Positions 6,049 through 12,946 of a stretch of DNA of 36,158 nucleotides are shown here, in pieces; within the stretch, counting starts at the first letter, position 1, and each line of letters opens with the position of its first letter. The stretch comes from Terriglobia bacterium (lineage in GTDB: Bacteria; Acidobacteriota; UBA6911): NCBI GenBank assembly GCA_020072565.1, contig JAIQGI010000055.1, forward strand, positions 1 through 36,158, given 5' to 3'. A program made the translations under genes and the position numbers. A model generated the notes under the pieces. It was not told the origin of the DNA. It did not search any database and saw only the letters and a program-made list of their open reading frames with translations.

Positions 6049-7374
6049 CTAGCGCCTGCGGGGAGGCTTGGTACGCTGCCGGATACGTATCGGCGTGCCG
6101 CCGAATCCGAACCGTTCCCGGATCTGGTTGATGAGGAAGCGTTCGGTCGAAAAGTGCAGCGGTTCGCGGCCCGTCGTAAACACCACGAAGGTGGGCGGGG
6201 AGGAGCGTGCCTGCGTGATGTAGCGTATGTTCAGCTTTTGCCCGGGATTACTCGAAGCCCATTTCTCGGTCAAATCCGGCGCAAATATATTGTTCAACAA
6301 CCCGGTCGGGACGTGGATTTTCCGGGCCTCCGAAGCCTGCTGGATCATATCGAAGAGCTTCGAGACGCGCTGCCCCGTCAGGGCGGAAACGGTCAGGACG
6401 GGAGCGTAGGCCAGATACTTCATGCGCCGGCGAATCGCCTCCGTGAACTTCTCGACGATGTGCTCGTGCTTCTCGACCTTGTCCCACTTGTTGAGCACGA
6501 TGAGGACGGAACAACCCGACTCCTCGGCGTAACCGCCGATCGCCGCGTCGAGCTTGGTTACGCCTTCCTCGGCGTCCAGTACCAGGAGCGCCACCTCTGC
6601 ATACTCCAGGTTTTTGCGCGCCATTACGACGCTGACCTTCTCGGTCCGGCCCTCGGTCCGGCCCTTGCGCCGGATGCCCGCCGTGTCGATGATCCGGTAG
6701 CGGATACCATCGCGGATCAGCAGCGTGTCCACGGCATCCCGGGTCGTTCCCGGAATCTCGCTCACAATCGTCCGTTCCATACCAAGCAGGCGGTTTACCA
6801 GCGCCGACTTTCCCACATTCGGGCGCCCGACCACGGCGACGGCAATCTCCTCCGCAGGCGCCGGTGCCGGTTCGAGAGAACCATCACCGGCGCGCGCGGC
6901 GATCGCATCGAGCAATTCTCCAATGCCCCGCCCATGCTCCGCCGAGACGGCGAACAGCTCTTCCGCGCCCCAGGCGTAAAACGCCGCCGCTTCGGCTTCG
7001 AGCGCGGGCACGTCGATCTTGTTTACGACAACCCAGATCGGCTTTCCCGACCGGCGCAAGATGGGGAGCAGCTGCTCATCCGGCGCCGTCACGCCCGCGC
7101 GGCCATCCACAAGGAGCAGCAGTAGACTCGATTCGCGGATGGCCTTCTCGACCTGTTCGAGGATTTTCCGCGGAATCATGTCCTGCACGTCCGGGATCGC
7201 GCCACCGGTGTCCAGGATTTCAAAGGTCCGGCCGGCCCACGTGGCCGTTCCATAGATGCGGTCGCGCGTGATGCCCGGCTCGTCGCCGACAATCGCCTTG
7301 CGCGTGCCGCACAGCCGGTTGAAAAGAGTGGACTTGCCGACATTGGGCCTGCCGACGATGGCTACTCGAAACAT
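6049..7374 (-). CDS. der: Ribosome-associated GTPase Der (EngA)
   Basis: Der has two tandem GTPase domains and helps assemble the 50S subunit. In the 441 residues, G domain 1 has GRPNVGKST (8-16), DTGG and NKID. G domain 2 has GRPNVGKSA from residue 183, then DTAGIRRKG and NKWD. The C-terminal KH-like domain ends in a basic PIRIRQRTKPPRRR tail. The ATG at 7372-7374 has GGAG about ten bases upstream and gives the normal family start. An open frame continues to 7704 but runs through an intergenic repeat, so the extension is rejected. Confidence 0.97.
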   Translation of the reverse strand: MFRVAIVGRPNVGKSTLFNRLCGTRKAIVGDEPGITRDRIYGTATWAGRTFEILDTGGAIPDVQDMIPRKILEQVEKAIRESSLLLLLVDGRAGVTAPDEQLLPILRRSGKPIWVVVNKIDVPALEAEAAAFYAWGAEELFAVSAEHGRGIGELLDAIAARAGDGSLEPAPAPAEEIAVAVVGRPNVGKSALVNRLLGMERTIVSEIPGTTRDAVDTLLIRDGIRYRIIDTAGIRRKGRTEGRTEKVSVVMARKNLEYAEVALLVLDAEEGVTKLDAAIGGYAEESGCSVLIVLNKWDKVEKHEHIVEKFTEAIRRRMKYLAYAPVLTVSALTGQRVSKLFDMIQQASEARKIHVPTGLLNNIFAPDLTEKWASSNPGQKLNIRYITQARSSPPTFVVFTTGREPLHFSTERFLINQIRERFGFGGTPIRIRQRTKPPRRR

Positions 7375-7441
7375 GTTCGCTGGGCTCCGGCCCAAAGAAT
7401 AGGGATCGGTGTCCCGGCGGTCAAGATCAATCCACGACCGC

Positions 7442-7561
7442 AGTCGTCCGACCTCAGATTTCCGATTTCCGAGTTCAGACCTCCGGTCCAAGGAGGGTTT
7501 GGTGAAATTACGATTTCTTCCGGCCGGAGGCCGGAGGCCTGATGTCGAAGGTCGGACGACT
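7442..7561. mobile_element. MITE-like element with 13-bp perfect terminal inverted repeats
   Basis: AGTCGTCCGACCT at 7442-7454 is repeated inverted at 7549-7561, bounding 120 bases. The interior has GATTTCC direct repeats and a GC-rich stretch of alternating GGCC and GGAGGCC units, and no gene. The right end supplies the last two bases of the neighbouring kinase stop codon. No clear target duplication is seen. Non-autonomous mobility is inferred from structure. Confidence 0.5.
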
Positions 7562-8435
7562 AGACGGGAACGACTAGAGGGAAAGAGGCGTGCGAGAGCG
7601 TGACATCGATGGGAAGTGTTCCGATGGGCTCGCCATCCGTTTGAACCCAGAGCCCACGAGGACCCTCGACCCTCAAGGCCGGCAGGCGGCGGCGCTGAAC
7701 GCAAGAAGCCGGACGAGGTCTGCCGAGCCAGGCGGAAAAGATGAAGCGGAAGTGTTCGATACCGGGTTTCCCACGCAGGATGAGTATGTCGAGAAGGCCG
7801 TCGCTCATGTCGGCTTCAGGGGTAAACACCAGGCCGCCGCCGTAACAACGAGTGTTGGAGATAAGACACGAGGTCGCCTTCAGAGTCTCATCCGGCGCGC
7901 AGACGGAAAACTCTGTAAATGAATAGGACAGGAACGCGCGCAGACTCGCAAGATAGAAGGACGCGATGCCCAGCCTCCTCTTGTTCGGGCGCATCCTGGA
8001 GACCACGTAGGCGTCAAGACCAATTCCGGCCATTAACAGGAAGCGGTGCTGCTGCCTCCCCTGCAGAATGCCCAGGTCCACCCGCCTCACCACTCTCTTC
8101 AGAGCGATGTCGAGAGCTTGAATCGGATTCAGCGGCAAGCTCAGTTCCCGGGCCAGGACGTTGGCGGTGCCTGCCGGAATCATGGCCACCGGAAACGGGG
8201 GTTCAGGAACGCTCGAGAGAACCTCATTGAGGGTGCCATCACCTCCGCAGACGGCAAGCAGATCGGGCTGCCGGTCGAGAATCTCGCGCGCAAGGACGCC
8301 CGCGTGCCCGGCGCATTTCGTGGCCTGCATCTCCACTTCCCAATCGGCGTGGGCCCACGCCTGGATGTGGCGCTGCAGCTGCTTGCAGGCCCGGCCACCC
8401 CCGGAGATCGGATTGGCAATGATGGCTAGTTTCAA
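7560..8435 (-). CDS. Diacylglycerol / lipid kinase family protein (DagK/YegS type)
   Basis: A 291-residue soluble lipid kinase of the DAGK catalytic family. The start KLAIIANPISGGGRA is the nucleotide-binding loop, GGDGTLNEVLS is the hallmark GGDGT motif, and IPAGTANVLARELSLP is the G-T-x-N segment. The C-terminal beta sandwich ends near the stop (VQTDGEPIG). The family phosphorylates diacylglycerol or related lipids at the inner membrane; the exact substrate is not readable. The start is a TTG at 8433-8435 with AAGG upstream. The TAG stop is formed partly by the terminal repeat of the adjacent MITE-like element, so the original C-terminus may have been altered. Confidence 0.9.
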   Translation of the reverse strand: MKLAIIANPISGGGRACKQLQRHIQAWAHADWEVEMQATKCAGHAGVLAREILDRQPDLLAVCGGDGTLNEVLSSVPEPPFPVAMIPAGTANVLARELSLPLNPIQALDIALKRVVRRVDLGILQGRQQHRFLLMAGIGLDAYVVSRMRPNKRRLGIASFYLASLRAFLSYSFTEFSVCAPDETLKATSCLISNTRCYGGGLVFTPEADMSDGLLDILILRGKPGIEHFRFIFSAWLGRPRPASCVQRRRLPALRVEGPRGLWVQTDGEPIGTLPIDVTLSHASFPLVVPV

Positions 8436-8466
8436 GGTCTGCCTTCAAATGCCCGGTGTTGATCCT

Positions 8467-8536
8467 GGATTGCGGATTTCACGACTCCAGAAATGCAGTC
8501 GATGGCAGGCGCCTTCAAATCCAAAATCCGCAATCC
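8467..8536. repeat. GATTTTGG-family inverted repeat element (copy a)
   Basis: GGATTGCGGATTT (8467-8479) is exactly inverted at 8524-8536, where it merges with AATCCAAAATCC units. It lies between the outer-membrane barrel gene and the lipid kinase gene. It is one of several related intergenic copies in this window. Confidence 0.6.
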
Positions 8537-8560
8537 GAAATCGTCTCCCCCGCCCAACAC

Positions 8561-9106
8561 TCAGAAACTGAAAAGCACTCCTCCGCTGAGTTCGAACATG
8601 TTCACGGAGTGAGAAAAAACGCGTGTCGCCGTGTATCCGCGGGCATCGATACGCAGGCCTACCGGACCGAACAGCTTGGGGAATTTCAATCCGCCGCCGT
8701 AATTGACGGCGAACTTGGTTCCAACGGGCAGGTTGTCTGAGCCGTACTGGTGGATCAAGCCCAGACCGGCGGTGACATAAGGAACGGCCTTCCCGACAGG
8801 AATGTTCGCGAGCAGGTTGGAATTGAACAGGATTCCTCTTGCGCTGGCAACGCCGGGCACGTCATGCGGAAACAGAAAGTCATTGCTGAAGGCGAGGGTA
8901 TGCTCAAGCTTCAAAAAAACGGCGAAACCAGTGCAGAGCCGCACGCCGAAGATCGGCCCCCGATCCAACGATGTGGGAACCCCATTGACTGAGCCGTTGC
9001 CAGGGAAAACTCCGCCCAGGAAAGCCGTTATCTCCTGTGCCTGTGCCGCAGATGCGAGCAGAAGCAGGCCGGCGAAAATAAAGAAGAACAACCGTATGGT
9101 TTTCAT
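8561..9106 (-). CDS. Outer-membrane beta-barrel protein
   Basis: A 181-residue secreted protein with a clear Sec signal peptide (basic start MKTIRL, hydrophobic core, cleavage near ASAAQA-QE). The mature part alternates hydrophobic and polar residues with many glycines and aromatics, and it ends in phenylalanine (GGVLFSF), the usual barrel-assembly signal. This fits the small OmpA/OmpW-like or porin-family beta barrels. The ligand is unknown. Its ATG overlaps the TGA of the upstream M23 peptidase as ATGA, so the two are probably translated together and may act together at the envelope. Confidence 0.8.
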   Translation of the reverse strand: MKTIRLFFFIFAGLLLLASAAQAQEITAFLGGVFPGNGSVNGVPTSLDRGPIFGVRLCTGFAVFLKLEHTLAFSNDFLFPHDVPGVASARGILFNSNLLANIPVGKAVPYVTAGLGLIHQYGSDNLPVGTKFAVNYGGGLKFPKLFGPVGLRIDARGYTATRVFSHSVNMFELSGGVLFSF

Positions 9107-10440
9107 TTCGAAGTCGGTCCTCCTGCGATAGCGGGGTTAGCAGCACTGGCAAGGTCCGTCCCGCCGTTTGTGAGCTGGTCCAAACGGCCGCGCAAGTCAT
9201 TACGCAGTGCGGCAAAACTGGCCATCAGGTTCGCCGCCACCGGCGGAGCATCCGGAACGATCTTCTTGGTCGGATTGATGTATCTTCCGTGCTCCATCAC
9301 ACGAAAATCAAGGTGGGGTCCCGTGGCCAGCCCGGTGGCTCCCACATTGCCGATGCGCTCCCCTTGCGCCACCTGCTGGCCGCTGTGGACCAGGATACGG
9401 GACAGATGGGAATACACAGTCTCCAAACCACCGGAAGCATGGCGTAGACGGATGCTGTTGCCGAAGCCGCCGTCCCATCCGGCAAATACGATTCTGCCCG
9501 AAGCCACGGCGGCGACAGGCGTTCCGACCGGCGCAGCGTAGTCGACGCCCAGGTGGGGCCGCACGATCCTCAGGATCGGATGCAGACGGGCACCGGAAAA
9601 CCGCGATGAGATGCGCGCGGCGAAATTCAGAGGGGATTTGAGCAGCGACTTTTTGAGCGACTTTCCGTTGCTATCGTAAAACTCGTTCTGAAAACGGAAG
9701 GCGGCGAGACGCTTCTTACCGACGCTGAGTTCTGCAGCCAGGATATTGACATAACGGTCGAATTTCCCGTTCAGATACTTCTTTTCCAGCAAAATCCGGA
9801 AGCTGTCACCCTTCTGGATGTCGGTATCGAAATCCACGTCCCAGGCGAAAATGTTGGAAAAATCACCTGCAAGATTCTCACGCTCGCCGGCTTCAGTCAT
9901 GGCTACAAACAGGGAGTTTTGGATGACGCCATTGACCGCGACCGTGCGAAGCTCAAGGTCGAATTTCTTAACCAGCGGGACAAACTTGTCTCCGTCGCGA
10001 TAGACCGTGATCCAGCGATCAGGATCGATGCGATAGCGGAACTCGTGAAACGCACCATCCGGGTAGAGATTGCCCTGAAACTCCTCTCCGGCGACCACCT
10101 TGGTGCGCGGCCAGACAGGACGCGCCATCTTCACCAGTTCAATGACCTGCTCCTTCGTCAACCCGTGGCGCATGAGGGCATTGGTGATCGTTTCGTTCTT
10201 GCGGAATTTGTCGGAAAACTCGATGAGCTTTGGTGCCGCGGGCAGGCTGGGAGCGTGTGGAACCGAGATCGCCGACAGCACGGGCGGGGCAGCTTTTCCG
10301 TGCTCCAATACGCGGTAGCCGGCCGCGCCCACCAAGGGGAGCAGGAAAGCGAGGAGGACCACACACAGAGATCGTCGCTCTACGATTATGTATGATTTGC
10401 CGGGCTTTCTGTCAAAACTCAAAGCCAACTCCCTTCGCAC
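9103..10440 (-). CDS. M23-family cell-wall peptidase with N-terminal membrane anchor
   Basis: A 445-residue envelope peptidase. A basic N-terminus is followed by a hydrophobic segment (about 25-42) that anchors or exports it. The middle (about 75-260) resembles the Csd3/MepM inhibitory and OapA-type region. The C-terminal LytM domain has HLGVD (H296, D300), YSHL (H345) and GPHLDF (H376). The usual second His of the H-x-H zinc motif is Asp378, which may still bind metal or may weaken activity. The listed start is a GTG at 10438-10440; a TTG at 10420-10422 with AAGGGAG upstream is an alternative. It follows coaD by 23 bases and overlaps the barrel gene. Confidence 0.9.
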   Translation of the reverse strand: MRRELALSFDRKPGKSYIIVERRSLCVVLLAFLLPLVGAAGYRVLEHGKAAPPVLSAISVPHAPSLPAAPKLIEFSDKFRKNETITNALMRHGLTKEQVIELVKMARPVWPRTKVVAGEEFQGNLYPDGAFHEFRYRIDPDRWITVYRDGDKFVPLVKKFDLELRTVAVNGVIQNSLFVAMTEAGERENLAGDFSNIFAWDVDFDTDIQKGDSFRILLEKKYLNGKFDRYVNILAAELSVGKKRLAAFRFQNEFYDSNGKSLKKSLLKSPLNFAARISSRFSGARLHPILRIVRPHLGVDYAAPVGTPVAAVASGRIVFAGWDGGFGNSIRLRHASGGLETVYSHLSRILVHSGQQVAQGERIGNVGATGLATGPHLDFRVMEHGRYINPTKKIVPDAPPVAANLMASFAALRNDLRGRLDQLTNGGTDLASAANPAIAGGPTSK

Positions 10441-10463
10441 GGCGAGGTCGGGTATTGCGCCGG

Positions 10464-10952
10464 CTAGGACTGGCGGCCATATCTGCGTTTGAGACGCCGC
10501 TCCACAATCGGTGGAACCAGCCCGCGCACGGACCCTCCGAGCGCCGAAATCTCTTTGACAAGGCGTGAACTCAGGTACGAATACGCTTCCGCCGGCATCA
10601 GGAAAACGGTTTCGACCTTTGAAGAGAGCCGCCGGTTCATCAGCGCCATTTGCAGCTCGTATTCATAGTCGGAGATCGCACGGATGCCGCGCACGATCAC
10701 CGATGCCTTGATCTGCTGGGCGTAATCGACGAGCAGCCCGCCGAAGGTGGTCACCGAAACGTTCGGCAGATCGTTGACTACGTTCTCCAGCATTTCGACC
10801 CGCTCTTCGATGGAAAAAAACGGGACCTTGTCGGTGTTGCTCAGGATCGCGACGACGACATCGTCAAATAGCGCCGCGCAACGCCAGATCAGATCCAGGT
10901 GCCCGTTGGTGACAGGATCGAAAGTCCCAGGATAGACCGCTCGAATCTTCAT
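10464..10952 (-). CDS. coaD: Phosphopantetheine adenylyltransferase
   Basis: CoaD transfers AMP from ATP to 4'-phosphopantetheine, the penultimate step of coenzyme A synthesis, in the cytoplasm. The 162 residues show the nucleotidyltransferase start YPGTFDPVTNGHLD with the catalytic H18, the VRGIRAISDYEYELQMA substrate-binding segment, and YLSSRLVKEI near the C-terminus. The ATG at 10950-10952 gives the family length; an upstream TTG adds only two residues. In many bacteria coaD follows rsmD directly. Here they are 1.4 kb apart, separated by a sigma-factor gene and an orphan gene. Confidence 0.97.
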   Translation of the reverse strand: MKIRAVYPGTFDPVTNGHLDLIWRCAALFDDVVVAILSNTDKVPFFSIEERVEMLENVVNDLPNVSVTTFGGLLVDYAQQIKASVIVRGIRAISDYEYELQMALMNRRLSSKVETVFLMPAEAYSYLSSRLVKEISALGGSVRGLVPPIVERRLKRRYGRQS

Positions 10953-11048
10953 GCACAATCCGCTATCGACAGGCCCTCAAGAATGACTGGTCTCAGGTTT
11001 GAGGTGCCATTATATGGGGTACCCGTACGCCAATTCAAGGAATCCAAG

Positions 11049-11134
11049 AAAATCTCAACGCGGAAGCCACAGAGGGCGCAGAGAGATCTTCATGATATTC
11101 TCATCGTCCTCTGCGGCCTCGGCGTTGAGATTTT
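11049..11134. repeat. Hairpin element with 13-bp perfect inverted ends
   Basis: AAAATCTCAACGC at 11049-11061 is exactly inverted at 11122-11134. The inner flanks (CCACAGAGG against CCTCTGCGG) are also largely complementary, so the 86 bases can fold into one long stem. It lies between the ECF sigma gene and coaD. It resembles dispersed CGCAGAG-type intergenic repeats. It might act as a transcript end or processing signal, but no U-run is present. Confidence 0.6.
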
Positions 11135-11139
11135 GTCAG

Positions 11140-11754
11140 TTATGCCATTAAAAGCCTCGCAGGGCCGGCACGCAGCGCCCGCTGCAGAAATCGTTTCAGC
11201 CGCCGGAGACCCTGCAGCCTCCGGTGCCGAAGCGTTGAATAGGGGATATCGTGCTCCACGCCTGCGTCGCGAATGGACTCGATTGCCGGGTCCATCACCG
11301 TCAGGCGCAGCGCCTCGTACTGCTTGACCGGAAGCCGGGCTAGGCCCTCATGGAGGAGAGTGAGCACGCGCGCGTTCGATTGCAACTCCTCCTGGTCCGC
11401 CAGCAAGCATAGCGGTTCCCCGCAATTGGGCGCTGGCAGCAGATGTTCATGCAGCGGGCGATACTGCCGGCGATTGCGCTTGCGCGTGTGATAGAGCTCA
11501 ATGGCCGTGTTGCAGATGATGCGCCCCAGATACATCCTGGCCTGATCGGGTGAATAAAAGTGCCGGTCGCGCACAAGCATTTTCAGCACCGCTTCCTGCA
11601 GGACGTCCTCGGCATCCGCCCGGTTTTCCACCATCCTCTGGACGAACCTGAGCCACCTGCCCCGATGATGGAGCATCAAGCTTTCCACGATGGCTGAGAG
11701 GTCCATTTTCCCGCAATCGCCGGCATCCATGATTTCTTGGCTCAAAAGCTCCAT
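11140..11754 (-). CDS. ECF-type RNA polymerase sigma factor
   Basis: A 204-residue alternative sigma factor. Region 2 (about residues 28-95) includes WLRFVQRMVENRADAEDVLQ, the usual DAEDV core-binding helix. Region 4 (about 130-195) includes ARLPVKQYEALRL and the helix-turn-helix around IPYSTLRHRRLQGLRRLKRF. A 30-residue linker with two cysteines (CGEPLC) separates them. No anti-sigma factor lies next to it. Several in-frame ATGs (11728-11730, 11704-11706) could be the real start, since none has a strong ribosome-binding site. A matching ECF promoter lies upstream, which suggests self-activation. Confidence 0.85.
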   Translation of the reverse strand: MELLSQEIMDAGDCGKMDLSAIVESLMLHHRGRWLRFVQRMVENRADAEDVLQEAVLKMLVRDRHFYSPDQARMYLGRIICNTAIELYHTRKRNRRQYRPLHEHLLPAPNCGEPLCLLADQEELQSNARVLTLLHEGLARLPVKQYEALRLTVMDPAIESIRDAGVEHDIPYSTLRHRRLQGLRRLKRFLQRALRAGPARLLMA

Positions 11755-11773
11755 GGACCGTTAGATAGAGAGG

Positions 11774-11799
11774 GACGGTCGTCGCGTCAGTATTGTTTC
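11774..11799 (-). promoter_or_regulatory. Candidate ECF sigma promoter (GAAAC-N17-CGTC)
   Basis: GAAAC (11795-11799) and CGTC (11774-11777) on the minus strand are 17 bases apart, matching the general ECF -35/-10 layout. The expected start near 11768 is only about 14 bases before the annotated ATG, which may mean that a later ATG is used. Self-regulation of the sigma gene is inferred. Confidence 0.4.
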
Positions 11800-11842
11800 G
11801 GGTGGGCCGCTGCCATTTCAGGGAATTTGAGCGGGAGAGAAT

Positions 11843-12211
11843 GTGATCAGGGGGGAACCCGTCAGAAGCAGAGACCATCTCCTCTACCGCGAACTCCTTT
11901 TCGCCATGGAGAGAGCCCGGTCGCGCCTCGCAGTGGCGATCGCTTCGGAAAGCAAAGCAACGCCGCGCGAGCGCTGGCGCCAATATCTGGAAACAGAGGA
12001 CCGCATGCGCAAGTGCGTCAGGGAAATCCGCCGTTATTACAGCCGGAATTATGGAAGGCGGTTCTGCTGGCCCCAGGTCCTGGACCTGCTGAGGGAGCCC
12101 CTGCCCGCGGAGGACCGCAAGTCCAGGGGCGAAGCCCAACTACTGCACCAGCGCCTCTCGGAAGTCCTTCAGATAGTTGAGAATCGCAAGAAGGAAAGTG
12201 ACGAGTACTGA
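11843..12211 (+). CDS. Hypothetical charged protein, 122 aa
   Basis: One of three plus-strand genes and divergent from the ECF sigma gene. It starts at a GTG with GCGGGAGAG at good spacing. The product is highly charged, helical and soluble, with a tryptophan- and arginine-rich middle (RERWRQYLETEDRMRKCVREIRR gives the flavour; residues about 45-67) and a basic lysine-rich tail. There is no signal peptide, membrane segment or recognisable domain. A longer antisense frame (11498-12139) is judged a shadow. It could be a partner or target of the sigma factor, but only proximity suggests this. Its stop codon falls inside a terminal inverted repeat shared with the end of rsmD. Confidence 0.6.
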   Translation: MIRGEPVRSRDHLLYRELLFAMERARSRLAVAIASESKATPRERWRQYLETEDRMRKCVREIRRYYSRNYGRRFCWPQVLDLLREPLPAEDRKSRGEAQLLHQRLSEVLQIVENRKKESDEY

Positions 12212-12389
12212 GTGGAAAGTTGAAGTTCTATTCGGACATTACTGTCATACGTGCACTCAACCTCTCCGAAGCTCTCCGGCCTGCATGGGGCGGGAGAGAT
12301 GAAAGGGATGGGTAGTGAGTCACGAATGATGAGGGGGGCGGGGCTTGATCCGCACGCTACTGTTATTCGCAAGCCGGCACTCAGCACTC
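12203..12389. repeat. Intergenic element whose inverted ends carry two stop codons
   Basis: GAGTACTGAGTG at 12203-12214 matches, inverted, CACTCAGCACTC at 12378-12389 in 11 of 12 positions. The TGA of the plus-strand orphan (12209-12211) and the TGA of rsmD (12381-12383) lie inside these arms. The interior is purine-rich and has AGTGAGTCACGAATGATGAGG-like short repeats but no gene. Confidence 0.5.
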
Positions 12390-12938
12390 GGTCCTTTGGT
12401 AAAAGCTGAGACACTTGTCACTTTGGTGCACGGTACGGACGCGCCGGAAACCGAGCCCCGATTCCGGCAGCTCGGCTCTCCGGTGGTGTTCGACCACGAC
12501 TTGCGATTCCGGCATGGAGATGCCGACGCGGAACAGGGTCTCGAGCAGGTCGCAGTAGGGGCCCCACTGATAGGGAGGATCGAGAAAGGTAATATCCGCC
12601 CGGAAGCCTTCGCGAGCCAGCGCGCGGAAGGACGTAAAAGCATCTCCATGGAGGATGCGGTATCCGGAGGTGACGCCGCACAAGTCGGCATTCTGCCGGA
12701 TCAGCTGCGCACCCTCTTGGCTCGCCTCGATGAAAACGGCTTCCTGCGCGCCCCGGCTGATCGCCTCGAGCCCGATTGCCCCGGTGCCGGCGAAAACATC
12801 TAGAACGATGGCTCCGCTGACTCGGGTTCCGAGAATGTTGAACAGTGTTTCCTTGAGACGATCGCCGGTGGGGCGCAGAGCCGCGCCGCGGGGGCCCTTC
12901 AACCTTCTTCCACGAAACCTGCCGGAGATGATGCGCAT
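12381..12938 (-). CDS. rsmD: 16S rRNA (guanine(966)-N2)-methyltransferase RsmD
   Basis: RsmD methylates G966 in 16S rRNA during 30S assembly using S-adenosylmethionine. The 185 residues include the start MRIISGRFRGRRL, the SAM-binding segment VLDVFAGTGAIGLEAISRG, and the catalytic FLDPPY (residues 118-123). The ATG at 12936-12938 has AAGGG upstream and gives the family start. An ATG four codons earlier (12948-12950) overlaps the recG stop as ATGA and could be used instead. The C-terminus ends inside a GAGTGCTGAGTG repeat, so the last residues may derive from the repeat. Confidence 0.95.
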   Translation of the reverse strand: MRIISGRFRGRRLKGPRGAALRPTGDRLKETLFNILGTRVSGAIVLDVFAGTGAIGLEAISRGAQEAVFIEASQEGAQLIRQNADLCGVTSGYRILHGDAFTSFRALAREGFRADITFLDPPYQWGPYCDLLETLFRVGISMPESQVVVEHHRRAELPESGLGFRRVRTVHQSDKCLSFYQRTEC

Positions 12939-12946
12939 GATGCCCT

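Noticed and set aside
5917-7125. 402-codon plus-strand frame over der
   Set aside because: It lies opposite an intact Der GTPase whose motifs are all in place; long antisense frames are common in GC-rich genes.
7375-7704. N-terminal extension of der
   Set aside because: It runs through the MITE-like element and into the kinase gene; the Der family starts at the MFRVAIVGRP methionine.
11498-12139. 213-codon minus-strand frame opposite the orphan gene
   Set aside because: It overlaps the sigma gene in another frame, lacks a ribosome-binding site and domain signal, and reads as a shadow of the plus-strand orphan and the sigma gene.
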